A stretch of 33,076 bases of DNA, from NCBI GenBank assembly GCA_024638565.1, contig JAHEKC010000021.1:1-33076 (forward strand), read 5' to 3'. How positions within the stretch are numbered: the stretch's first letter is position 1; every line of letters begins with the position of its first letter. The position numbers and the translations under genes are program-made. Positions 24,113 to 32,190 of this stretch are shown piece after piece. This DNA comes from Bacteroidota bacterium (GTDB taxonomy: Bacteria > Bacteroidota > Bacteroidia > AKYH767-A > OLB10). The notes beneath the pieces were generated by a model. That model had not been told where the DNA came from. It did not search any database and saw nothing but the letters and a program-made list of their open reading frames with translations.

Positions 24113-25345
24113 TTAATCGAACGACTCCGGGTCGTCAGAAGTCTCGTCCTCGAATCGGAAGGTGAGGGTGAACCGCAGTGTATTCTCGAGCGGATTGCGC
24201 TGTTCGGTAGGGATGAGGTATGAAAAATCCAGTCCGAACACGCTATACCTGAGTCCGGCACCCAGTGTGAAATATTTCCTGTTGCCTTTAACGGCTGACT
24301 CGAAGAAGTAACCCGCACGAAAAGCGAACTGCTTGTCGTACCAGTATTCCATTCCGCCGGCAATGTTAATTTCCTTGAGCTCCTCGGAAAAGCCGTCCGG
24401 CGCATCACTGAACGACTGGAACATACCGGAAGCGACACTCACATCCGGGTTTTTACCGAACAATACCGCCAGCTCGCCGTTGGCAAGCACAGCGGTGTCA
24501 AAAATCGGGGGGCTGGGGACCAGGAGTTTGTTAAAGTCGATCCCGAACGCCAGCTCATTGTAATCGTTCAGCTTCAACAGGAGGCCCGGGCCTATCCGGA
24601 GATTGATCGGGATAAAGTCTTTTTCACCCGTCTCCGTGTATGAGATCTTGGAACCGATGTTGGTGATGGCAAATCCGGCGCTCAGCACGGCATCCTTGTT
24701 GCCGAGTTCAATATCCTTTCTGTAGTACCCCGATATGTCGGCGGCTACAGAATTCCCGGCCTTGGAAGTAAGATTCGAGCCGGGGATGGGAATGCCGCCG
24801 GTAAGATTGGAATGGATGAATCGCAGGGCGATGCCACCGGAAAAATCCTCGCTTAGCAAACGTGCATATGCCACATCAAAGGCGAATTCACTGGGCTTGT
24901 ATGAACCCAGCGGCGCGCCTGTGCTGCTTGTGAAGTCAATATTACCAAGGGAGAAATACCGGATGGAGCTTCCAATTGATTGCCCGTTTTTCAACTTGAG
25001 GTGTCCCGAGGCGTATGCCAGGTAGATATCATCGACCAGTTGTCGCAACCAGGGCACATAAGCTATGGAAGCACCACCCTTGCCTTCGGTAAACGCCAGC
25101 TTGGACGGATTCCAATGGATGGAATTGGCGTCCGGGGAGGTGGCTACGCCCATGTCGCCCATGCCTCCTGCACGGGCATCAGGCGGAATCATCAGGAAAG
25201 GAACCGCCGTGGTGATGGTATTGATCCTGCCCTTGAGGTCTTCCAGGTTCTGTCCCAGCTGGGTGGACTGGGCAGTGGCGGGGCCGGAGAAATAAAACAA
25301 CAGGCCGCAAAGGATGAGCCCCGTTTTATTCAGAAGATAACGCAT
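24113..25345 (-). CDS. porV: Type IX secretion outer membrane protein PorV
   Basis: PorV (LptO) is a FadL-like beta-barrel that carries T9SS cargo from the translocon to the PorU attachment complex. The 410-residue product has a signal peptide (1-25, ending ATA before QS). It is followed by the PorV signature TTAVPFLMIPPDARAGGMGDMGVATSPDANSIHWNPSKLAF (about 48-88, quoted in part: PDARAGGMGDMGVA). Alternating amphipathic strands run to the C-terminus, which ends in a strand (NTLRFTLTFRFED) and a short acidic tail. It lies 119 bases after porU on the same strand with its own -7 box, so it can be expressed separately. Confidence 0.95.
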   Translation of the reverse strand: MRYLLNKTGLILCGLLFYFSGPATAQSTQLGQNLEDLKGRINTITTAVPFLMIPPDARAGGMGDMGVATSPDANSIHWNPSKLAFTEGKGGASIAYVPWLRQLVDDIYLAYASGHLKLKNGQSIGSSIRYFSLGNIDFTSSTGAPLGSYKPSEFAFDVAYARLLSEDFSGGIALRFIHSNLTGGIPIPGSNLTSKAGNSVAADISGYYRKDIELGNKDAVLSAGFAITNIGSKISYTETGEKDFIPINLRIGPGLLLKLNDYNELAFGIDFNKLLVPSPPIFDTAVLANGELAVLFGKNPDVSVASGMFQSFSDAPDGFSEELKEINIAGGMEYWYDKQFAFRAGYFFESAVKGNRKYFTLGAGLRYSVFGLDFSYLIPTEQRNPLENTLRFTLTFRFEDETSDDPESFD

Positions 25346-25430
25346 GGGATATTTTATTGATTCGAATTTAGGGTGTTGCAGTCAGATGTACGTAACGTAT
25401 TGAAACCCTGTTTATTTTAATAAAAGGACG

Positions 25431-25438
25431 CAAATATA
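25431..25438 (-). promoter_or_regulatory. Candidate -7 box for porV
   Basis: Minus strand TATATTTG is an exact match, 86 bases before the porV ATG and just behind the porU stop codon. The implied leader of about 80 bases includes a short palindrome TACGTAACGTA (25389-25399). Confidence 0.6.
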
Positions 25439-25464
25439 AACGAAATATACCGGAGAATGTTTTA

Positions 25465-28400
25465 TTACCTGAGAAGGACGAGTTTTTCAAATTTTTCGGC
25501 AGTCTGTCCGTTCGAGTTTCGCACCTTCACCCTGTACACGTACACGCCCCTGCCAATACGGTCCCCGAAGGAATCCGTACCGTCCCAGGTGATGCTTTCA
25601 GACCGGTAGCCATCGCAAAAAACCTGGTCTTCTATCGTATTTACCAGTTTGCCGGAAACCGTGTAAATCTGGATCTGGACCTTGAGTCCGTCACAGGCCT
25701 GGTTATGCTCGAAAAAGAAGGTGGTGTGGGTGGTGAATGGGTTCGGGTAATTCAGCACGTGGGCCAGCGCAATTTCAGCGGACGGTGCCACGACAAATTC
25801 CGTTTGGGCCGTCGAGGAATTATTGAAGATGTCCCAGACCTTGAGTTGCAGCGCATGCGTGCCTTCTGCCAGGTCCTTCAGGTTGTAGAGAATGCGCCCC
25901 TGCTGGTAGTCATCCAGGTTGGCTTCATAATAATCGTTCAGCACAAGTGGTGCCGTGTGGTTGCCATCGAGCGTCGCCGTGATATCGTGCCCGATGCCGT
26001 TCCCAACGGTATTGATCCCGCTGCTGTCACTAAGGAGCGCATAAATACTCGGGTTTTCATTCGTCGTACCACCGAAGACGAACTTCTCATTGTTCATGTA
26101 CAGCTTGATCTCAGGACCCGTGTTGTCAGAGGAGGCATTAGGGTCGAAACCACCAATGATCAGACTGTCGTAATAACCTGATGCGTCATCCAAGCCGTCC
26201 TGCGCATAGAAACTCAGGCGTCCCGTACCGTAATGGTATGCAATGTCCTTCGGGACGATAAAGGTGAATGAAAACGATCCGTTTTTTACGCTGGCTTTGC
26301 CTTTATACAGTATGTTTTTCTGCAGGGCGAAGGTAAGGACAGGACTGGCCGGTGCATCCTGTCCCAGCGTTTTAGCAAGAACGGCCTTGTCGTAAACTGC
26401 AGGATAAATGACCCCATCGAAGTTATTCAGTTTTTGCCCGTTGTGGCGTACCTCACCGGAAATGGTCACCTTGCTGAGTGCACGTATGGTATCTGCCGTG
26501 CCGCCAAGCGCCTGTTGGTTGATGGCGGTGGCCACGATGTCGTACCTGGGGAAGTTGAGCAGGAGGGCCGGGTCACCCAGCAGCGTGAAGTTACGCGGAT
26601 TGATGCCCACGGCGTTGTCCAGCTTGGCCAGCCTGAAGATATCACCTACGCGAAGCGGGTTACCGCTGCCGGGCTGGAACATATGTTCGAAGATATCGCG
26701 GTTAAGGATGGCATTGGGCGAGGAATACACGAGACGGGTGGTGGAATACAGCGCGATCCCGCCGCCGTTGGGGTTGAGCAGCACGTATTCACCCGCAGAA
26801 GTTCGCCCGGGATCGTCAAACCGGCTGAATTCGCACGTGGCCGTTATGAACAGCGGCATGCGGTAGGTATTGGTCCAATTATTGATTGTTTCCACGCCCA
26901 GAATCTTTTCATGGGCCCATCCCAACTCGCCGCCATGACCGGTATAATTGATCAGCAGCGCACCGTTACTAACGCGTTCGTCAATGGCATTTTCTGCATC
27001 CGGGTACAGCTGACCTCCAGGAGTTGACTCCTGCTTGAATGCGTCGATGTAGATCTTGTCGTAATTGAATTTCTTGATGTAATCACCCAGGTTTACCAGC
27101 AGGTTCTCCGTTTGGTTAACATGCGTGCCCGCATCTTCGTCATCGGCCACCAGGCACAGGATGTTACGCCAGTCCCCAAGGCTGGAATTGGTTTCGTTGC
27201 AGGCAGTGGGCGTGGCAAGGCTTCCCGTTTCATGGTACCGCAGGATCTTGTCCACCATCTGGCGTGCCTCGGCTGCCGTACTTACCGGCATGCGGCCAAT
27301 GGCCACATCCAGGTACTGGGTGCTGGACGGGGCCCAGTCGCCTTCAGCAGAGTCCAGTAAACCGAAAAAGTCATCTGAAACATATGAGTTCAATACCTCG
27401 AGTGAATTTTCACTCTGGTAGGTGGGGATGAAATTGGTATTGCCGGATGACCCGCTGTTATTGTCGTAGGATCCGTCGCCGAACAACAGGGCATAACGCG
27501 GAAGGTTGCCAGGGTACTTTTCATAAAACATCCGGATGAAATCGCGGATGGCCGCCACATCACGCGCACCGCCGGAGAATTCGTTATAGATCTCATGTAC
27601 ATTCGCCACATTCACCGTCATGTTGTCATGCGTGCGCCGGAAATCAGCCAGGCGGTTGGCCTCATTCAGGAACAGCGGGTGCGAAATGATAAGGTATTCC
27701 GCAGGTGGAAGGCTGTGCAGGTCCTGGTTGACGACGGCACCCTGGACGGCAGGCACCAGGAATCCCTGGGTCCGGAAAACGACGTATTCCCGGAGCTGGG
27801 TGGTGCCCGTTACAAAATTTCCGCCCGTGGCAACCTGCTGCTCGAACACATTGTTGTGGTCCGTAACGTCCCATGTGGTAAGGGTGTTATCCCATCCCTG
27901 GATGGTGTAGGAGGCATTGACACCGGCACCAATCGTATTCTTGTCGCGGAAGATCATCTGGCTGCCTGCCATGGCCAGGGTGCGCCTCGCATTGAAGGCT
28001 ATATAGTCAAGGTAACCGACTGAGGAGGCCTGGGGAGGGTTGTAAGTATAGTTGAACGAAAGGTTGCTGCCCGGTGCGGTGTAGGTACCGGAACAACTGC
28101 CCTCCCTTCCGTAGGGGTCGAGGTAATTGGTGCCTACGGCTGCAATGCTGAGGTTGCACAGCTGCTGACCGTTTCCGCGTATGGTAAAACTGCTGACGAC
28201 ATTCGAATGCGCCATTACGCGTGTTTCATAGTACACGGGTACGGAAGCAACGATGTTCGGAACATCGAATGTGAATGACTGCACCAGGTTTACGTCAAAT
28301 GGTTCCCCGTAAAAACGGCGGCCCGACTTGATAAAATTGCGGAGGTTCTGTTCGTGGAAACCATAATAGTCGACGGTGGACACCTGCAGGTCGCCGGGCC

Positions 28401-29310
28401 CCGGTATCAAGGAAGGCTGCGCTGCGATGCGTTTGGGTGTGCCCGGCAGGTCGGGCGTAATGAAATAATAATTGTCTTCGCTGTACAGGTGCTTGGTGTG
28501 GTGAAACCGGTTGTCAGAGGGATCGAGCCTCCAGGAATCGGGCGACTGGCCGTAAAACAGGATATAATCCCCGTCGTCAAATGAACCGTCACCTCCGTCG
28601 TTAACGCTGATGGCGATTTCAACCAGGTCATCCTTGCGGGCGAGCGCATTGGCTTCCGGCAGCATGCCGCCACCATTGCCGAACATGCGTACCCTGGCCG
28701 GGTCCATGGCATCCACGTCCACGCCCAGGTCTTTCAATAAATCATAATCCGCCTTGTATACCCCGGCACGATCCACGGCAAGTTTGTACCAGGTGCCGGA
28801 TGCCAGCACGGAGGCGGCAGCACCGGTACGTAAGCTGAAGGCTTGTGTCGGAGTCGATATCTGGCTGATCTTCAGGTCAAATGAAACAAGACGCTCGTAC
28901 CCGCCCCCGGCCTTCCTGATTGGAATGAAGGAGAGGGTGGCAGCAGGCTTCCTGCCGGCCGTGCCGAAATCAACCCGCACATCAATGTCTGCCTTCACCA
29001 ATCCTGCCGGAACCAGCCGGTCATCAGGCAGTGGTTCAAAACGGGTACGGATCAGATCCACAGATATTCCTGTGGTTGAGGGACTTAGCTTGGAGGACAG
29101 GTTTTCAGAATAATACGGAAGGAAACCGGTTGATGCATCATACCGCGCGCCTTCGAAATGAAGATGCTGTACTTTTTCGGAGCTGTTTACCGTGAATGTG
29201 ACAGGTGGTGTCCATTGCAGCACACGAAGGTTGTTCCCGGCCCTGTCCTGGGCAGGTAAGATGGAAAAAGCGGGGAGAATTGCCAGCAGCAATAGGAGCC
29301 TTTTGGCCAT
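25465..29310 (-). CDS. porU: Type IX secretion sortase PorU (C25 family)
   Basis: PorU is the gingipain-like cysteine peptidase that removes the C-terminal domain of T9SS cargo and attaches the cargo to the cell surface. The 1281-residue protein starts with a signal peptide (1-20, ending ILPA before QD), followed by a long N-terminal beta-rich region. The C25 domain spans about 538-915, with the catalytic pair His792 in NYTGHGGELGW and Cys826 in FITATCEFSRFDDPGRTSAGE. Downstream Ig-like repeats lead to a C-terminal FlgD-like/CTD region (about 1185-1281: LNYPNPFTTHTTFFFEHN to RGVYVYRVKV), as in known PorU proteins. Length is within the usual range. It has its own -7 box and is transcribed away from the PorP/SprF-gldJ genes. 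Confidence 0.95.
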   Translation of the reverse strand: MAKRLLLLLAILPAFSILPAQDRAGNNLRVLQWTPPVTFTVNSSEKVQHLHFEGARYDASTGFLPYYSENLSSKLSPSTTGISVDLIRTRFEPLPDDRLVPAGLVKADIDVRVDFGTAGRKPAATLSFIPIRKAGGGYERLVSFDLKISQISTPTQAFSLRTGAAASVLASGTWYKLAVDRAGVYKADYDLLKDLGVDVDAMDPARVRMFGNGGGMLPEANALARKDDLVEIAISVNDGGDGSFDDGDYILFYGQSPDSWRLDPSDNRFHHTKHLYSEDNYYFITPDLPGTPKRIAAQPSLIPGPGDLQVSTVDYYGFHEQNLRNFIKSGRRFYGEPFDVNLVQSFTFDVPNIVASVPVYYETRVMAHSNVVSSFTIRGNGQQLCNLSIAAVGTNYLDPYGREGSCSGTYTAPGSNLSFNYTYNPPQASSVGYLDYIAFNARRTLAMAGSQMIFRDKNTIGAGVNASYTIQGWDNTLTTWDVTDHNNVFEQQVATGGNFVTGTTQLREYVVFRTQGFLVPAVQGAVVNQDLHSLPPAEYLIISHPLFLNEANRLADFRRTHDNMTVNVANVHEIYNEFSGGARDVAAIRDFIRMFYEKYPGNLPRYALLFGDGSYDNNSGSSGNTNFIPTYQSENSLEVLNSYVSDDFFGLLDSAEGDWAPSSTQYLDVAIGRMPVSTAAEARQMVDKILRYHETGSLATPTACNETNSSLGDWRNILCLVADDEDAGTHVNQTENLLVNLGDYIKKFNYDKIYIDAFKQESTPGGQLYPDAENAIDERVSNGALLINYTGHGGELGWAHEKILGVETINNWTNTYRMPLFITATCEFSRFDDPGRTSAGEYVLLNPNGGGIALYSTTRLVYSSPNAILNRDIFEHMFQPGSGNPLRVGDIFRLAKLDNAVGINPRNFTLLGDPALLLNFPRYDIVATAINQQALGGTADTIRALSKVTISGEVRHNGQKLNNFDGVIYPAVYDKAVLAKTLGQDAPASPVLTFALQKNILYKGKASVKNGSFSFTFIVPKDIAYHYGTGRLSFYAQDGLDDASGYYDSLIIGGFDPNASSDNTGPEIKLYMNNEKFVFGGTTNENPSIYALLSDSSGINTVGNGIGHDITATLDGNHTAPLVLNDYYEANLDDYQQGRILYNLKDLAEGTHALQLKVWDIFNNSSTAQTEFVVAPSAEIALAHVLNYPNPFTTHTTFFFEHNQACDGLKVQIQIYTVSGKLVNTIEDQVFCDGYRSESITWDGTDSFGDRIGRGVYVYRVKVRNSNGQTAEKFEKLVLLR

Positions 29311-29335
29311 AGGGTTACTGAATTTTAAGGAATTA

Positions 29336-29343
29336 CAAATCTA
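29336..29343 (-). promoter_or_regulatory. Candidate -7 box for porU
   Basis: Minus strand TAGATTTG matches TAnnTTTG exactly, 26 bases before the porU ATG. Confidence 0.6.
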
Positions 29344-29427
29344 TTGATTTAATTGAAGTGAATTTGTACAGATTCCTACATAAGTCAGATGGGTATACCG
29401 TTGGGCTCTATTAATTTCGCTTATGCC

Positions 29428-29435
29428 TACCTTTG
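29428..29435 (+). promoter_or_regulatory. Candidate -7 box for the PorP/SprF gene
   Basis: TACCTTTG matches TAnnTTTG exactly. A TTG at 29401-29403 is 24 bases upstream, slightly too far for a standard -33 element. The implied leader is about 110 bases. Confidence 0.5.
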
Positions 29436-29552
29436 TAACAAGGCAACCGGCTTGAAGTTTTTTTGGGAACGCAGGCAACAGGAGATTATTGCTGGCGTTA
29501 AACAAGATGTAACCAAATCCGGATTCGACGTATACATTTCATCAGGCCAATC

Positions 29553-30554
29553 ATGAGAAATCTGCTGCTATTTGTATGTGTTTTCACGTCGCTGGGTACC
29601 AGCGCACAGGATCCCCACTTCACCCAGTTTTACGCGAATCCCGTGTACATGAATCCGGCGTTTGCCGGATCGGCACGATGCCCGCGGATCAACCTCAATT
29701 ACCGGAACCAGTGGCCGGCACTCAATAAGACCTATATCACCTACAGCGCCTCCTATGATCAGCATATTGACCTGATTTCCGGTGGAATAGGAATCAATGT
29801 CATGAATGACAAGGCGGGTGAGGGAACACTTGCCACTACCAACATCAGCGGGATATATGCTTACCAGCTGAACATTTCCAGGGATTTCTCCATTCGCCTG
29901 GGCCTCCAGGCCACATACGTTCAGAAAAAACTAAACTGGGACCTGCTCACCTTTGGTGACATGATCGATCCCAGGTACGGGTATATTTATGAAACCCAGG
30001 AAACACGCCCTAACGAAAACCGTTCTTTCGCCGATTTCTCCGCGGGCATCCTTGCATACTCCTCCACGGTTTATGGCGGCGTTGCCGTGAGCCACCTGAC
30101 ACAGCCGGACGAGGCCTTTATCGTTGAAGGGACAAGTGAGCTTCCGAGGAAAATCACCGCCCACATTGGCGCCATGCTGCCCATGGGAGGCAGCGGCAGG
30201 ATGTCGTATGGCGGGAACCGCGACGAGGAAACGACCTACCTGTCACCCAACCTGGTATACCAGCAACAGGTGAGCTTTAACTACCTGAACCTGGGGGCTT
30301 ACATATCACGCACGCCGCTTATTGGCGGACTGTGGTTCAGGGCCAACATTGACGACGGCTTCAAAAGCGAGTCTGTCATCGCCCTGGTGGGCATTCAGAA
30401 AGGCCTGTTCAAATTCGGATATTCTTATGATATAACGGTCTCTAAATTAGGTAACAGCACAACAGGCGGGGCTCACGAGGTCAGCTTCGGCATGCAGTTC
30501 GAGTGCAGACCTAAAAAGAAGAGGTTCAGGACAATAAGCTGCCCGTCGTTCTAG
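29553..30554 (+). CDS. PorP/SprF family type IX secretion membrane protein
   Basis: A 333-residue outer-membrane beta-barrel protein. The signal peptide is 1-19 (ending TSA before QDP). It is followed immediately by the family hallmark HFTQFYANPVYMNPAFAGSARCPR and NLNYRNQWPAL (about 22-56). The rest alternates in beta strands with aromatic girdle residues. PorP proteins belong to the T9SS core, and SprF paralogues serve individual adhesins such as SprB. With several paralogues in most gliding Bacteroidota I cannot say which this is. Its position, divergent from porU and directly before gldJ with 57 bases between, suggests a housekeeping T9SS role. The end is basic and cysteine-containing (ECRPKKKRFRTISCPSF), unlike a typical barrel-closing strand. 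Confidence 0.9.
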   Translation: MRNLLLFVCVFTSLGTSAQDPHFTQFYANPVYMNPAFAGSARCPRINLNYRNQWPALNKTYITYSASYDQHIDLISGGIGINVMNDKAGEGTLATTNISGIYAYQLNISRDFSIRLGLQATYVQKKLNWDLLTFGDMIDPRYGYIYETQETRPNENRSFADFSAGILAYSSTVYGGVAVSHLTQPDEAFIVEGTSELPRKITAHIGAMLPMGGSGRMSYGGNRDEETTYLSPNLVYQQQVSFNYLNLGAYISRTPLIGGLWFRANIDDGFKSESVIALVGIQKGLFKFGYSYDITVSKLGNSTTGGAHEVSFGMQFECRPKKKRFRTISCPSF

Positions 30555-30582
30555 TTATTAACATCGGGTAAACTAAAACAAT

Positions 30583-30590
30583 TACATTTG
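30583..30590 (+). promoter_or_regulatory. Candidate -7 box for gldJ
   Basis: TACATTTG matches TAnnTTTG exactly, 21 bases before the ATG at 30612. It overlaps the alternative TTG start at 30588, which rules that start out. Confidence 0.65.
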
Positions 30591-30611
30591 CCACTATTAA
30601 ACTTGCTTAGC

Positions 30612-32057
30612 ATGAGAAAGTCGTTCGCTTACCTTCCCCTGTTGCTTTTCAGCGTGTTGATTGCTGCTTCGTGTGGGAAGCCCAAGTCAAACGTAACAGG
30701 CTGGAATTACAACGATGAAAAAAACGGTGGTTTTGAGGTTGTGCCCTATTCCGAGCAGGAAACCGGCCCCGGCCTGATCCTTATCGAAGGCGGCACCTTC
30801 ACCATGGGCCGCACCGAGCAGGAAATTACCATCGACTGGGATAACATTCCTCGCCGGGTAACGGTTGCTTCGTTCTACATGGACGAATCGGAAATCGCCA
30901 ATGTGCATTACCTGGAATACCTCTACTGGCTTGACCGCGTATTTGGTATCGATTACCCGGAGGTATACCGGAAAGCCCTGCCGGATACACTGGTCTGGCG
31001 CTCGAAGCTGGCATATAACGAGCCATACGTGGAGTTGTACCTGCGGCATCCCGCCTACCAGCAGTACCCAGTGGTGGGAGTGAACTGGCTCCAGGCAAAC
31101 GATTACGCCGCATGGCGTACGGACCGGGTCAACGAGGCCATCCTGATCAGGGAGGGCATCCTGCGTGTCAACCCGGCGCAGGTGAATGAAGACAACTTTA
31201 ATACCGATGCATATCTCGTTGGACAGTACGAAGGGCTCGTAAAAAGCGACCTGCACGACTTCAATCCAAACCGGGATACCAGGAAAGTGCGGATGGAGGA
31301 CGGGATCCTGCTGCCGCGTTACCGCCTGCCCACCGAAGCGGAATGGGAATACGCCTCCCTGGCGCAGATCGGCAATACGATTTACGAGCGGGTTACCGAG
31401 CGGAAGCAGTACCCGTGGAACGGGCATATCGTCCGTGACGACTCTGACAAGCACAAGGGCGAGATGCTGGGCAACTTCAAGCGCGGCCGCGGTGACAACA
31501 TGGGTACCGCCGGCTTCCTGAATGACAATGCCGATATACCGGCTCCCGTTATTTCATACCTGCCGAACGACTATGGTCTGTACAACATGGCCGGTAACGT
31601 TTCGGAATGGGTCAAGGACGTTTACCGCCCGCTGTCCGCCGAGGACAAGGACGATTTCAACCCTTACCGGGGTAACGTCTTCAAGACGCAGCTTACGGAC
31701 GAAGAGGGGATGATCCAGGAAAAGGACAGCCTGGGCCGGATCATTTACCGCGACGTTACCGAGCAGGAAAACCAGGGACGCCGCAATTACCGCAAGGCTG
31801 ACAACAGGAATTTCCTTGACGGTGACGAGTCGGAATATATTGTATACCGTTACGGCGTGGCTTCCATGCTCGACGATCATGCGCGTGTGTACAAGGGCGG
31901 ATCATGGAAAGACCGGGCCTACTGGATGTCGCCGGGCTCCCGTCGTTTCCTTGACGAGCGGCATGCCACGGATTACATTGGCTTTCGCTGTGCGATGGCA
32001 AGGGTAGGCAGCCCGGTCGGTTTCCAGCAAAAAAAGCAGAAGAACAAGAAGAAATAG
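30612..32057 (+). CDS. gldJ: Gliding motility lipoprotein GldJ
   Basis: GldJ is an outer-membrane-associated lipoprotein needed for gliding and for T9SS function in flavobacteria. The 481-residue product (from the ATG at 30612) has a lipoprotein signal with the lipobox LIAASC, then a formylglycine-generating-enzyme-like fold: LILIEGGTFTMGR (near 51-63), SFYMDESEIANVHYLEYL, RLPTEAEWEYASLAQ, YNMAGNVSEWVKDVY, and the closing GGSWKDRAYWMSPGSRRFLDE with IGFRCAM. GldJ and GldK share this fold; the context next to porU and murF and the long insert between the fold blocks favour GldJ. The frame is open from 30588 but the -7 box covers that region. A strong terminator follows. Confidence 0.93.
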   Translation: MRKSFAYLPLLLFSVLIAASCGKPKSNVTGWNYNDEKNGGFEVVPYSEQETGPGLILIEGGTFTMGRTEQEITIDWDNIPRRVTVASFYMDESEIANVHYLEYLYWLDRVFGIDYPEVYRKALPDTLVWRSKLAYNEPYVELYLRHPAYQQYPVVGVNWLQANDYAAWRTDRVNEAILIREGILRVNPAQVNEDNFNTDAYLVGQYEGLVKSDLHDFNPNRDTRKVRMEDGILLPRYRLPTEAEWEYASLAQIGNTIYERVTERKQYPWNGHIVRDDSDKHKGEMLGNFKRGRGDNMGTAGFLNDNADIPAPVISYLPNDYGLYNMAGNVSEWVKDVYRPLSAEDKDDFNPYRGNVFKTQLTDEEGMIQEKDSLGRIIYRDVTEQENQGRRNYRKADNRNFLDGDESEYIVYRYGVASMLDDHARVYKGGSWKDRAYWMSPGSRRFLDERHATDYIGFRCAMARVGSPVGFQQKKQKNKKK

Positions 32058-32078
32058 TTCACAACAAGATTTATTTGC

Positions 32079-32109
32079 AGCCTCATGGTATTCCATGAGG
32101 CTTTTTTTG
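32079..32109 (+). terminator. Intrinsic terminator after gldJ
   Basis: A perfect ten-pair stem, AGCCTCATGG (32079-32088) with CCATGAGGCT (32093-32102), has a TATT loop and is followed by a run of T to 32108. It lies 22 bases behind the gldJ stop and separates gldJ from murF. Confidence 0.93.
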
Positions 32110-32177
32110 TTCCTGGACAAGTAGCAATTGCAGTCAAAACGATTTCTTCAAGAAGAGCGCAGTAACATTGAACTTTT

Positions 32178-32185
32178 TTAATTTG
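32178..32185 (+). promoter_or_regulatory. Candidate -7 box for murF (leaderless spacing)
   Basis: TTAATTTG differs by one base from TAnnTTTG. Five bases (CCCCT) separate it from the GTG start of murF, nearly the same spacing as at ispF. Confidence 0.4.
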
Positions 32186-32190
32186 CCCCT

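Larger units (their letters stand above)
29311..29552. other. Divergent regulatory region between porU and the PorP/SprF gene
   Basis: A 242-base A+T-rich gap between divergent T9SS genes. It contains a -7 box for porU at 29336-29343 and one for the plus-strand gene at 29428-29435. A weaker TACATTTC lies at 29533-29540, nearer the start codon. I see no gene in it. Confidence 0.6.

Noticed and set aside
30588-30611. Upstream TTG start for gldJ
   Set aside because: It overlaps the -7 box at 30583-30590, and the lipoprotein signal begins properly at the ATG at 30612.
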